Of a stretch of 64,000 bases of DNA, positions 15,971-23,750 are shown piece by piece. How positions within the stretch are numbered: position 1 is the stretch's first letter; every line of letters begins with the position of its first letter. Below the pieces are notes generated by a model. It was given only the letters and a program-made list of their open reading frames with translations, was not told where the DNA came from and made no database searches. A program made the position numbers and the translations under genes. The DNA comes from Brevibacterium pigmentatum. Lineage in GTDB: Bacteria; Actinomycetota; Actinomycetes; Actinomycetales; Brevibacteriaceae. The stretch covers positions 1,922,001-1,986,000 of the forward strand of contig NZ_CP050153.1 of the NCBI RefSeq assembly GCF_011617465.1. The letters run 5' to 3'.

Positions 15971-17677
15971 TCAGCGGTAGCGGCCCGTGAGGTACCACTG
16001 GCCGCGTTCTTTGCTCAGCAGGAGAGCACGACCGGTATCGGTGACCACCTGCAGACGGGTCCGGTAGACGGCTCGGCTCGGGTCCCACCATCCGGATTCG
16101 ATGGGCCAGGAACCGGAGTAGTCGGTGATGGTCTCGGTCTGCCCGGTGGGGAATCTGATCGTCGCCGGCGCCGCACCCAGCCCCGAGGGGCGTGCCTCCA
16201 CCGGTGATCCGTCGGCGGCGAGCACGTCGACGGCGGAGTGTTCGACGGTCGTCGGACGGGGCGCGTGCAGGGCCCCGGGCCAGGGCGCGGCAGGACTGCG
16301 CTCGGGGGCGGCCGTCTGCTGCCACGGGGTCCACAGGTTCGTCTCGGCGGGGTCCCACCCGCCTTGGAGTCCCGGAACCAGGACGGCATCGGGACCGAAC
16401 AGTCCCTGCAGACGCTCGAGCGTATGGGTGATCTGCCCGGTGTTCTCGTCGAACAGACTGCGCGTGGCACCGATCGGGGTGGTCAGTTCGGCCGCGATGA
16501 GACGCAGCGCGATGATGCCGTCCTCGGAGAAGTCCTCGGCATCGGGTGCCGGTTCGTCGACGATGTCGAGCGCCTGCGGGTCAGACTGTTCCGCGCCGGG
16601 GTTCTGCCCCGCACGGGTGCTCCGCCCCGGCCCGGGTTCCTGCCCTGGTCCGGAGCTCTGTTTCGGCCCGGAGCCCTGTTGCAGCCCGGCGTTCCCGACT
16701 CCGGTGCCCACTCCGGCCAGCCAGCCTTCGGCCTGCCACCGCAGACGGTCGGCGATCGCGTTCTCCTGCATGTCCTCGATCCGCCAGGTCCGGGACGAGG
16801 ACTGGCCGGCCGCGGCATCGAGTTCGATCGTGATCTGGGTGCAGACCAGCCCCTGCCTGCGCACCTTCCCCAGCAGATCTGCGCCGAGCTGGCGGGCGAG
16901 GAAGCCGAGGGTGTCGCTGCGGGTTGTCGGGGCATCAAGGTCGAGTTCGACATCGAGCTGTTCGCCCCGGGCATGATCGGCGAGCGGGGCTCCTGCCCGC
17001 CCGGAGGCCAGGTCGTGCAGATGCCGACCGAAGGCACCGAAGCGCGCGTTCACGTCTTTGGCCTCGAGACGGGCGAAGTCACCGAGGGTGCGCAGCCCCA
17101 GCTGCAGGAAGACCTCGATCAGTGCGGTCGCCTCGGCGCCGGCGTATTCCAAGGTGGTGATCGGCTGGGCGGAGAGGAAGTCCACGGTCTGCCCGGGTTC
17201 GACCCGACGCGCCTGCCCGGCGGCGAGGACCGCGGCGAAGACGGTGTCGGCGATTCCGGGGAAGAACTCCCACCCGGTGTCGGCGACGAGAGCCGAGACC
17301 AGAGTCTCGACAGCACTGGCTTCGTCGGCGTAGCCGTGTCTGAGCGAGTCGAGGGGGATCGCCAATGTGCCCGGGCTGAGCAGGGTGAACCGGGCGACGA
17401 GGCCCTCGAGGGCACCGACCCCGGCGCTGAAATGTCGGTTGTCTGCCTCTTCGTCCCAGACCGCGACGTGGGCTTCCGGACAGCGGTATCCCACGGCGCG
17501 CTTGTTGTTCCCGGCGGTGATTCCGGCGGCACGGGCCGGAGCATTGGCGGCGATCACCCTGCCCGCGTGGAGGACCGCGACAGGACGGCCCGGAGCGATA
17601 TCGTGTTCGACCGCTGCGGCCACCGCCGGCCAGTCGGGCACGGTGAGTACGAGGGTGCGGCCGGACTCATCCGACAT
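15971..17677 (-). CDS. imuB: ImuB, catalytically inactive Y-family polymerase-like mutasome protein
   Basis: The 568-residue Y-family-fold protein opens with LVLTVPDWPAVAAAVEHD. The usual metal-binding Asp/Glu residues are not in their expected contexts, as is normal for ImuB, which acts as a scaffold. Little-finger-like and C-terminal regions end in SKERGQWYLTGRYR. Residues 331-365 form a Gly/Pro/Gln/Ser-rich linker with degenerate repeats (QGSGPKQSSGPGQEPGPG). After it, ATRSLFDENTG resembles the position of the beta-clamp motif in other ImuB proteins, and GLQGGWDPAETNLWTPW matches the conserved GG-P-W segment. It overlaps the imuA' stop by 11 bp. The role is to bridge ImuA', DnaE2 and the sliding clamp. 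Confidence 0.88.
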   Translation of the reverse strand: MSDESGRTLVLTVPDWPAVAAAVEHDIAPGRPVAVLHAGRVIAANAPARAAGITAGNNKRAVGYRCPEAHVAVWDEEADNRHFSAGVGALEGLVARFTLLSPGTLAIPLDSLRHGYADEASAVETLVSALVADTGWEFFPGIADTVFAAVLAAGQARRVEPGQTVDFLSAQPITTLEYAGAEATALIEVFLQLGLRTLGDFARLEAKDVNARFGAFGRHLHDLASGRAGAPLADHARGEQLDVELDLDAPTTRSDTLGFLARQLGADLLGKVRRQGLVCTQITIELDAAAGQSSSRTWRIEDMQENAIADRLRWQAEGWLAGVGTGVGNAGLQQGSGPKQSSGPGQEPGPGRSTRAGQNPGAEQSDPQALDIVDEPAPDAEDFSEDGIIALRLIAAELTTPIGATRSLFDENTGQITHTLERLQGLFGPDAVLVPGLQGGWDPAETNLWTPWQQTAAPERSPAAPWPGALHAPRPTTVEHSAVDVLAADGSPVEARPSGLGAAPATIRFPTGQTETITDYSGSWPIESGWWDPSRAVYRTRLQVVTDTGRALLLSKERGQWYLTGRYR

Positions 17678-18461
17678 GGCTGATCACCTTCCGCAGCTGC
17701 GTGATCGCCGACCACCGAGGATCATCGGCCGTGTCCGCGTTCGTGTCCGTGTCCTCTGCAGGAACGGCGCGGGCTTCGGCTGCCACGTTCGCAGTCCCTG
17801 CGGAGCCCCCGCCTGCCACCACTTCCAGCGTCCCCGCGGGGACGCTGGTGGGAGTCCCTGAGGGTCCCGGCAGCAGGAACCGGTGGGTTCCCGTCTGTGA
17901 ACGAACACGGACGAGGCAGGACTGCAGACGTCCGCGACCGTGTTCGGCACCCGACCAGCGGGTGTCGGTGATCTCGATCTGCTCCGTGCTGCCGGACATG
18001 GGGCGGAGGCTGATGAGGCTCATCCGCCGTTCACGGATCTTCGCCAGGAGTCGGGCCCGTTCGGAAGCGCTCGGGGCGAAGCCGGGGTCGACGAGGATGA
18101 TGTCGAAGGACTCGATGAGGATCGAGGCCACTCGCAGCCAGTCCTCACCGGGAGTCGCGAGGTTGACGAAATGGTCGAGGTCGACACCGAGGTCGGCGAT
18201 CGAGGACACGGACGGCTCGCCGAGTCCGATGCCGGCACACCACTTCTGCTCCCGGGTCGCCGCAGCGATCGTCGCCAGCCCGCAGCTCAGCGACAGCTCA
18301 CCGGTGACGGTGACGAGTTCCCCACGCGGCAGGCCGCCGCGACGGAACAGCGGAGAGAGCACAGGATCCACCGGATGGGGTGGGATCTTATCGAACAGCG
18401 CCGCAGCCGTGGAGATCCCCGTCTCCCGGCTGAGCTGTTCGATGACTGGTGCTGCTGACAT
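17667..18461 (-). CDS. imuA: ImuA' RecA-like mutasome accessory protein
   Basis: The 264-residue RecA-fold protein has a Walker A region reduced to VTGELSLSCGLATIA, lacking the GKT lysine, and a beta-strand FDIILVDPG resembling Walker B. This is typical of actinobacterial ImuA', which interacts with ImuB and is required for damage-induced mutagenesis. I prefer ATG 18461 over the in-frame ATG 18470 because the latter falls inside the GATAAT -10 box of the LexA-controlled promoter, which would place transcription initiation at the second ATG. The C-terminal region contains a copy of the dispersed GTCCCCGCGGGGAC palindrome encoding TSVPAGTLE, and it overlaps imuB. Confidence 0.82.
   Translation of the reverse strand: MSAAPVIEQLSRETGISTAAALFDKIPPHPVDPVLSPLFRRGGLPRGELVTVTGELSLSCGLATIAAATREQKWCAGIGLGEPSVSSIADLGVDLDHFVNLATPGEDWLRVASILIESFDIILVDPGFAPSASERARLLAKIRERRMSLISLRPMSGSTEQIEITDTRWSGAEHGRGRLQSCLVRVRSQTGTHRFLLPGPSGTPTSVPAGTLEVVAGGGSAGTANVAAEARAVPAEDTDTNADTADDPRWSAITQLRKVISHVG
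17825..17848. repeat. Dispersed palindrome copy 1 (inside imuA')
   Basis: This perfect 24-bp palindrome is made of CCAGC flanks around core GTCCCCGCGGGGAC (17830-17843). On the coding strand it reads as SVPAGTL in ImuA'. The same core occurs at 19123, 19195 and 22550, and with one extra G at 35228. Confidence 0.85.
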
Positions 18462-18468
18462 GACATCC

Positions 18469-18497
18469 ATTATCGAACTGGTGTTCTAAATTGGCAA
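18469..18497 (-). promoter_or_regulatory. LexA-controlled promoter of imuA'-imuB-dnaE2
   Basis: The minus strand has TTGCCA (18497-18492), exactly 17 bp, then GATAAT (18474-18469). Within and just after the spacer lies TCGAAC-TGGT-GTTCTA (18473-18488, given on the plus strand), a one-mismatch version of the actinobacterial SOS box TCGAAC-N4-GTTCGA. LexA bound here would cover the -10 region. Eight bases after the -10 box is ATG 18461, so the message is probably leaderless. Confidence 0.85.
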
Positions 18498-18500
18498 GAT

Positions 18501-20240
18501 TCAGGCAGCCGCATTCTTCTCCCGGGCGTGTCGCCATTCGGCTTCGAACATCCATGCGATACAGAGGCCGAGGTCAAAGCCGTAACCGCCACCGACGGTG
18601 CCAGGATCCGCCGCTTTCGTGATCTTCTTGACCTCGGCGACGCGAACCGCTGTGTTGAACATCATCCGTCCCCTCACTCGACTTTCCAGAGGAAGCAGCT
18701 GAGAGCCGTCGGGCATGTAGAAGGCAAAGGCGGCGGGACCGCGCATCGCTCCGGCGAAGTCCGCTCCGGTGCGTTCGATGCGCAGCTGGTACTTGTGCAC
18801 CACGGTGTGGTGACGACGGCAGAGCAGGATGAGATTGTCCATGTCCGTCGCCCCTCCCTGCGACCAGGGGCGGATGTGGTGGGCGTCGCATCGTCGGCGG
18901 CTCCGGCAGCCGGGGAACTGGCAGCAGACATCGCGCACACTCAGAGCCAGTCGCTGCCGCCTGCTCACCAGACGCTTCGACCGCCCGAGCATGAGGACGT
19001 CGCCTCCGGAGTCCTTGATCACCCCGCTGATGAGAGCCTCGCAGCTCAGACGCTCCGCCGTCGCTGCAGTGATGCCTCCGAATCCCTCGATCCGACAAGT
19101 CGTGTCCGCGCGCTCTTTCTGCGTCCCCGCGGGGACGTCTTCCTCGTGCGTCGCCCCCGTCAGCATGTCCGCCCTGGACTTCCCTCCGGCAGACGTCCCC
19201 GCGGGGACATCGGTTTCGGTCGCAGCCCTTGCGGGGATGCTCCCCTTCGGGGGCTCAAAAGCAGGGGCGGCCTCCACTGTGGCGCCGCTGCGGGTGATCA
19301 CCTCGGCGGAGGCATGGACGAGCAGGCGGGCACGGTCGGCATCGACCGAACCGGCGGGCGCAGCGCGCGGGAAGGCCCGGATGACCTCCATCAGGCACAT
19401 CACCTGGGAGACCGGCTCGTACGGCACTTCCCCAGCACTGTTTTCGACTTCATCCTCCGCACCGGACTCTGCCGTCTCGCCCACCTCGGCGATAGGGCGC
19501 TCGAGAACCTGACGGGCGGCGTCGAGCATTGTGGCGATCTCCGCCGCTTCATCCTCCTCGAGCTCGATCGTGATGCGAGTGCGCCCCGGCGCCACCTGAC
19601 GCATGCTCACACTGTCCTGGGCCAGGTACAACGGGAACGGGCCGTTGTCGATCTTGTCGGCCAGCTGCTGGTAGTTCTGCGAGATCCGACTGATCTGACT
19701 GCCGGTGGCAAGTGTGGCCAGACGCAGCGCCTCGTCGTCGCCGATCCGCTCCCCCAGCCGGGTCACCTCCCTCACCTTTGAGAAGCTGACATCACCGCCC
19801 GCCAAACTCTCCTTCACCTTCGGCATCTCCCGCAGCGCCCTCATCACACGCACATACTCGCGAGCCGTGTGCATGCTCACTGACGCCACATGCATCACCC
19901 ACTCGGTCAGGGTCTTCACTCCGACCCATTCCGCCCACAGTCCCCGCCTTTCGACCTCGTCGATGAGGGCGATGACGCGTGCATGGCAGAACGAGATGCA
20001 TGATATGTTGCGCCGAATGCCATCCACGATCTGCGCACAGGTGAGGGTGCTGAGATCTACGTCGTCCACGGATCCCCCATAGTCTTTCGAATCGACGCTC
20101 AGCCCATCGAGTTCTGCGGCCTTCGCCGCACGCGGTCGCACCGTCTCCCCCGAGGTCGAATCCGGCGCTGCCGCTTCCCTCGAGCGCCTTGCCCTCTCCA
20201 CGATCACATCCCATGAATCGCCCTGTTCTTCGTTGCGCAT
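18501..20240 (-). CDS. HNH endonuclease signature protein with DUF222 (13E12-like)
   Basis: The 579-residue protein has a DUF222 domain (helical, about residues 60-230: GIRRNISCISFCHARVIAL onward), a low-complexity middle, and a C-terminal HNH nuclease fold. The last includes CCQFPGCRSRRRCDAHHIRPWSQGGATD and LLCRRHHTVVH, with paired Cys for zinc and the His-Asn-His core. This is the 13E12 repeat family abundant in actinobacteria; its biological role is unknown. The start ATG 20240 follows GGAGGGGAG. The middle segment contains two copies of the dispersed palindrome, each read as DVPAGT, plus a decayed copy (SIPARA). It stands alone next to the imu operon, 4 bp from its -35 box. Confidence 0.85.
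   Translation of the reverse strand: MRNEEQGDSWDVIVERARRSREAAAPDSTSGETVRPRAAKAAELDGLSVDSKDYGGSVDDVDLSTLTCAQIVDGIRRNISCISFCHARVIALIDEVERRGLWAEWVGVKTLTEWVMHVASVSMHTAREYVRVMRALREMPKVKESLAGGDVSFSKVREVTRLGERIGDDEALRLATLATGSQISRISQNYQQLADKIDNGPFPLYLAQDSVSMRQVAPGRTRITIELEEDEAAEIATMLDAARQVLERPIAEVGETAESGAEDEVENSAGEVPYEPVSQVMCLMEVIRAFPRAAPAGSVDADRARLLVHASAEVITRSGATVEAAPAFEPPKGSIPARAATETDVPAGTSAGGKSRADMLTGATHEEDVPAGTQKERADTTCRIEGFGGITAATAERLSCEALISGVIKDSGGDVLMLGRSKRLVSRRQRLALSVRDVCCQFPGCRSRRRCDAHHIRPWSQGGATDMDNLILLCRRHHTVVHKYQLRIERTGADFAGAMRGPAAFAFYMPDGSQLLPLESRVRGRMMFNTAVRVAEVKKITKAADPGTVGGGYGFDLGLCIAWMFEAEWRHAREKNAAA
19122..19137. repeat. Dispersed palindrome copy 2 (inside DUF222-HNH gene)
   Basis: CGTCCCCGCGGGGACG, a perfect 16-bp palindrome, is read on the coding strand as DVPAGTQ. 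Confidence 0.85.
19195..19208. repeat. Dispersed palindrome copy 3 (inside DUF222-HNH gene)
   Basis: GTCCCCGCGGGGAC, a perfect 14-bp palindrome 72 bp from copy 2 (a multiple of three), is read as DVPAGTS. A decayed version (CCCTTGCGGGGATG) follows about 30 bp away. Confidence 0.85.
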
Positions 20241-20485
20241 GGCTCCCCTCCCCGCGGCCATTCGGCCCTCCGGCTCCGCAGCCCCCATGACCGCCGACCG
20301 TGCCATCACTCTAGAACTCGGCACTGACACGAGAATCCTTCTTATCCCTCTTTCCACTCATCATTCATTCCATAGATTCGATTCGTTTTCGTTTCCGATG
20401 GTGACACTCGCACACCCGACCCGGGCCACCGGTGCTGTGTCCAGACAACGTGCCCAGACGATGAGTCAGCGACGGCGCATCCGGG

Positions 20486-20497
20486 TAGGGTGACGTC
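20486..20497 (+). promoter_or_regulatory. -10 box of a probable leaderless transcript
   Basis: TAGGGT (20486-20491) is followed by GACGTC and then ATG 20498. Spacing and absence of a ribosome binding site suggest a leaderless mRNA. The rest of the 257-bp gap to the divergent HNH gene shows nothing recognisable. Confidence 0.45.
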
Positions 20498-21175
20498 ATG
20501 ACCGACGAAGCCCACGAGACCAGTACGCACGAATCCTCGACGCGTGATTCCTATGACGCGATCGCCCAGACCTATACGGAATGGATCGCCGATGAGCTCA
20601 CCGCGAAACCTCATGACCGCGCAGTGCTCGGGGCCTTCTCCGAACTCGTCCTCGGCACCGGTTCAGCCGAGGTCCTCGACATGGGCTGCGGTCCGGGTCG
20701 CATCACTTCGTTCCTCGCCGCCCTCGGACTCGAGCCGCGCGGACTCGACCTCTCCCCTGCCATGGTCGAACTCGCTCGGGGCCTCTATCCGACACTTCCG
20801 TTCGACGTCGGATCGATGACCGCACTGCCCTATGCCGATGATTCCTTCTCCGGTCTCGTCGCCTGGTATTCGACCATCCACATCCCCGATGAGGAGCTTT
20901 CAACCGTCTTCGCCGAGGCGGCTCGCGTCCTTCGTCCGGGCGGCTGGTTCCAGCTGGCGTTTCAGCTCGGCGATCGAGTCGATCACTTCTCCGATCTCGC
21001 AGGCTTCGACGTCGACCTCGACTTCCACCGACGCTCGATCGATGACGTGCTCACCGCCCTTGCCCCTCATGGTTTCGTTCCGGCCACCCGTCTCGAACGC
21101 GAACCCGATCGGGCAGGCCGCTTTCCGGAGACGACTGGGCAGGGGTACCTCCTCGTGCGTAAGGCCAGTCTCTGA
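20498..21175 (+). CDS. Class I SAM-dependent methyltransferase
   Basis: The 225-residue protein has the canonical SAM-binding fold: motif I VLDMGCGPGRITSFLAALG, motif II GLDLSPAMVELAR, motif IV-like MTALPYADDSFSGLVAWYSTIHI and the post-motif LRPGGWFQLAFQ. The N-terminal DSYDAIAQTYTEWI is typical of small-molecule methyltransferases of the UbiE/Methyltransf_11 group. The substrate cannot be assigned. The start ATG lies 6 nt after TAGGGT. The trmL gene begins 20 bp after its stop on the same strand. Confidence 0.85.
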   Translation: MTDEAHETSTHESSTRDSYDAIAQTYTEWIADELTAKPHDRAVLGAFSELVLGTGSAEVLDMGCGPGRITSFLAALGLEPRGLDLSPAMVELARGLYPTLPFDVGSMTALPYADDSFSGLVAWYSTIHIPDEELSTVFAEAARVLRPGGWFQLAFQLGDRVDHFSDLAGFDVDLDFHRRSIDDVLTALAPHGFVPATRLEREPDRAGRFPETTGQGYLLVRKASL

Positions 21176-21195
21176 GGTGAGAAGATGAGGGGGAT

Positions 21196-21660
21196 ATGAA
21201 TATCGACATCGTCTTCCATACTCCCGAGATCCCCGGCAACACCGGAAACGCCATCCGGCTTGCCGCGGTCACCGGGGCCCATCTTCATCTCGTCGAGCCC
21301 CTCGGCTTCGATCTCTCCGATGCGAAGCTGCGCCGCGCCGGGCTCGACTATCACGACCTCGCCCATGTCACCGTCCATCCATCGATCGACGAACTGTGGA
21401 GCCACCTCGGTGAGCGTCGGGTGATCGCGTTCAGCACGCACACGGACAATTCCTTCGCCGAGGTCGAGTACCAAGACGGCGACGTCCTCCTCTTCGGGCG
21501 CGAGTCGACGGGGCTGCCCGACGAGGTCATCGACGACGACCATGTGGACATGGCGGTGCGGATCCCGATGCTGCCGGCACGCCGTTCGCTCAACCTGGCG
21601 AATTCGGCATCCATCGCCATCTACGAAGCCTGGCGTCAGCACGGCTACGCAGGCGCCTGA
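21196..21660 (+). CDS. trmL: tRNA (cytidine(34)-2'-O)-methyltransferase TrmL
   Basis: The 154-residue SPOUT methyltransferase has the trefoil-knot motifs in order: PEIPGNTGNAIRLAA, LLFGRESTGLPDEV and VRIPMLPARRSLNLANSASIAIYEAWRQ. TrmL methylates the wobble ribose of tRNA-Leu isoacceptors in well-studied bacteria. Length is normal (about 155). AGGGGG precedes ATG 21196. Confidence 0.92.
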   Translation: MNIDIVFHTPEIPGNTGNAIRLAAVTGAHLHLVEPLGFDLSDAKLRRAGLDYHDLAHVTVHPSIDELWSHLGERRVIAFSTHTDNSFAEVEYQDGDVLLFGRESTGLPDEVIDDDHVDMAVRIPMLPARRSLNLANSASIAIYEAWRQHGYAGA

Positions 21661-21705
21661 ACCCGCGTAGACTTCTTCGCGAACGCTTTACCTGAAAGGA
21701 CCATA

Positions 21706-22530
21706 ATGACCGCAAAGGTGCTCACCGTCGCCGGATCCGACGTATCCGGAGGAGCCGGACTCGAAGCCGACCTGAAGATGTTCGACGAATACGGTGCCTT
21801 CGGCACTGCCGCCGTCACCTGCATCGTCACCTTCGATCCCAATGACGGATTCGCCCACGTCCTCGAGTTCATCGAACCAGAGGTCGTCACCCGTCAGCTC
21901 GAATCGACGATGGCCGTGCACGAGTTCAGCGCCATCAAGTCCGGAATGCTCGGCTCCGTCGATTCGGCTCTAGTCCTCGCCGAGAAGCTGAAGACCAACG
22001 ATCTGCCGTACGTCTTCGACCCTGTGCTCGTGTGCAAGGGCGCAGGCACCATGGTCGACCTCAAGGATCTCTTCGTCGAGAACCTCGTACCTCTGGCCAC
22101 CGTCGTCACCCCGAACCTCGAAGAGGCCGCGACCCTGGCCGGGGTCGGCCCCATCGACTCCGTCGAAGGCATGGTCGAGGCCGCGAAGATCATCCACGGG
22201 CAGGGTGCGAAGAACGTCGTCGTCAAGGGCGGAGCCCGTCTCGCCGGAGACGATGCCATCGACATCCTCTTCGATGGTGAGAACGTGACGACTCTGCGTT
22301 CGCGCAAGGTCAACAACAAGCTCGTCAACGGCGCAGGCTGCTCCTTCGCTTCCTCGATCGCTGCTGGCATCGCCACCGGTCTGGACATCAAGGACGCGGT
22401 CGTCTCCGCGAAGGAGAAGGTCGCTCACGGAATCGCGAACTGCCTCGACAACGCCACCGGCGTCGCCTCGCTCTACCATCCGGCGGCTCGGGTGAGTCCC
22501 TCCCCCGAGGTCTCGGTCACCGTCGACTGA
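21706..22530 (+). CDS. pdxK: Pyridoxal / hydroxymethylpyrimidine kinase (PdxK/ThiD-type ribokinase)
   Basis: The 274-residue ribokinase-fold protein opens with VLTVAGSDVSGGAGLEADLKMF and contains the phosphate-binding loop NGAGCSFASSIAAGIATG. The Cys within GAGC is a hallmark of the Gram-positive pyridoxal kinase subgroup rather than classical ThiD. Members phosphorylate pyridoxal/pyridoxine and often HMP for vitamin B6 salvage and thiamine synthesis. AAAGGA precedes ATG 21706. No riboswitch fits in the short gap upstream. It is followed by a palindrome copy and a bidirectional hairpin. The choice between B6 kinase and HMP kinase is not certain. Confidence 0.85.
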   Translation: MTAKVLTVAGSDVSGGAGLEADLKMFDEYGAFGTAAVTCIVTFDPNDGFAHVLEFIEPEVVTRQLESTMAVHEFSAIKSGMLGSVDSALVLAEKLKTNDLPYVFDPVLVCKGAGTMVDLKDLFVENLVPLATVVTPNLEEAATLAGVGPIDSVEGMVEAAKIIHGQGAKNVVVKGGARLAGDDAIDILFDGENVTTLRSRKVNNKLVNGAGCSFASSIAAGIATGLDIKDAVVSAKEKVAHGIANCLDNATGVASLYHPAARVSPSPEVSVTVD

Positions 22531-22544
22531 TCACTGCTGCCGTA

Positions 22545-22568
22545 GCTGCGTCCCCGCGGGGACGCAGC
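22545..22568. repeat. Dispersed palindrome copy 4 (intergenic after pdxK)
   Basis: This perfect 24-bp palindrome has GCTGC flanks around core GTCCCCGCGGGGAC (22550-22563). A decayed copy, CGTCCGCGCGGGGACG, follows about 25 bp later. This is the one copy clearly outside a gene. Confidence 0.85.
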
Positions 22569-22637
22569 CGGACGCAATCCCGCCGGAACGTCCGCGCGGG
22601 GACGCGGCCGACGTGCAGACAGCCAGTCCGCAGACAG

Positions 22638-22677
22638 CAGATTGCCCCGCACACCATTCGGTGTGCGGGGCAATCTG
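22638..22677. terminator. Bidirectional terminator hairpin between pdxK and rpmE2
   Basis: Two perfect 18-nt arms (22638-22655 and 22660-22677) enclose the loop ATTC between convergent genes; there is no U-tract on either strand. Confidence 0.85.
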
Positions 22678-22703
22678 TATGAAGCTGTTGGGAACGCCAG
22701 AGA

Positions 22704-22958
22704 TCAGCGCTTGCCGAAGCCCTTGTAGCGGTCCTTGAACTTCTCCACGCGGCCGGCGGAGTCGAGGATGCGCTGCTTGCCCGTGTAGAACGGGTGCGAA
22801 GCGGACGAGATCTCGACGTCGATCACGGGGTAGGTGTTGCCGTCTTCCCACTCGATGGTCTTGTCGCTCTTAGCGGTGGAGCGGGTGAGGAACTTGGTGC
22901 CGGAAGCCAGATCGTTGAACACGATCGGCGCGTATTCCGGGTGGATGTCCTTCTTCAT
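22704..22958 (-). CDS. rpmE2: 50S ribosomal protein L31, type B
   Basis: The 84-residue protein begins [16 protein letters not shown] and has the L31 signature [15 protein letters not shown]. It lacks the CxxC zinc ligands of ordinary L31, which defines the zinc-independent type B form; such paralogues often replace the zinc form under zinc limitation. AGAGG precedes ATG 22958. The 177-bp gap to the divergent YbaK gene shows no Zur-box-like palindrome that I could recognise. Confidence 0.95.
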   Translation of the reverse strand: MKKDIHPEYAPIVFNDLASGTKFLTRSTAKSDKTIEWEDGNTYPVIDVEISSASHPFYTGKQRILDSAGRVEKFKDRYKGFGKR

Positions 22959-23123
22959 TTTCTTACCTCTGCTGAATTCTTTCAGGCGCCTGATATGGGT
23001 CCGACCCATCTGCCAGTGCCCGAATTCGTCTGCTGGACACGCTCCGAACCGTAGGAACCGGACACGGAGCGACAGTCAATTCTAACTGATGGTCGTCAGC
23101 AAAGCGATTCGACACGGATCTCC

Positions 23124-23135
23124 TACACTGTGGCC
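23124..23135 (+). promoter_or_regulatory. -10 box of a probable leaderless transcript
   Basis: TACACT (23124-23129) is followed by 6 nt and ATG 23136, with no ribosome binding site; this supports ATG 23136 over the in-frame GTG 23130. Confidence 0.45.
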
Positions 23136-23687
23136 ATGACCACGAAGGAACGCCTGTCCACTCAGTTCACTCTCCAACCTGCCGCCACCGCTCCGGAACT
23201 CATGGCCGAATCGACGGCTGCCGCTCTGCCGACGGTCACCGGCGATGTCGACGTCTTCGCCATCGATCCGCAGATCGCCGGCACCGCTGCTCTCCTCGGG
23301 GCCACGGATCTGCCGCCGGCCACCTCGGCGAACTGCGTCCTCGTCGCCGGTTCGCGAGGCGGTGAAGAACGCATCGCCGCATGCATGGTGCTCGCGAACA
23401 CGCGCGCCGATGTCAACAAACGAGTCAAGAAGCTCCTCGACGTCCGCAAGGCGTCGTTCCTCCCGCTCGAGCGCGCCGTCAGCGAGTCCGGGATGGAGTA
23501 CGGCGGGATCGGTCCGATCGGACTGCCGGAGAACTATCGGGTGCTCATCGATTCCCGCGTCGCCGCTGCCGACGAGCTCATCATCGGTTCCGGTATCCGC
23601 GGCTCCAAGCTGCTTCTCTCCGGGTCAACGCTGGCGTCCCTGCCCGGCGCCGAGGTAATCGAGGACCTGGCCAACGACATCGAGTGA
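23136..23687 (+). CDS. YbaK/EbsC-type aminoacyl-tRNA deacylase domain protein
   Basis: The 183-residue YbaK/ProRS-associated-domain protein shows RVKKLLDVRKASFLPLERA (catalytic-type Lys and RKAS region), GGIGPIGLP and IIGSGIRGSKLLLSG, in the expected order. The family hydrolyses misacylated tRNAs (for example Cys-tRNA-Pro or Ala-tRNA-Pro); which substrate this member uses is unclear. The start was set at ATG 23136 by the -10 spacing. It converges on a phosphatase gene with only 63 bp between. Confidence 0.85.
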   Translation: MTTKERLSTQFTLQPAATAPELMAESTAAALPTVTGDVDVFAIDPQIAGTAALLGATDLPPATSANCVLVAGSRGGEERIAACMVLANTRADVNKRVKKLLDVRKASFLPLERAVSESGMEYGGIGPIGLPENYRVLIDSRVAAADELIIGSGIRGSKLLLSGSTLASLPGAEVIEDLANDIE

Positions 23688-23750
23688 CCGTGTCCCTCAG
23701 TCAAACACCAGCTGTCCGTCCAGCCCCACCGGCGTGCCAGTTGCCCACCG

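Noticed and set aside
14404..15990. Long open frame (about 528 codons) antisense to dnaE2
   Set aside because: The dnaE2 frame contains all polymerase motifs; the antisense frame is a GC-rich shadow with no motifs and no start signal.
18501..20240. HNH protein as part of a mobile element (homing endonuclease or group II intron)
   Set aside because: There are no terminal repeats, integrase, intron structure or target duplications; DUF222-HNH proteins are ordinary chromosomal genes in actinobacteria.
23688..23750. Terminator between YbaK and phosphatase genes
   Set aside because: No convincing hairpin could be drawn in this convergent gap.
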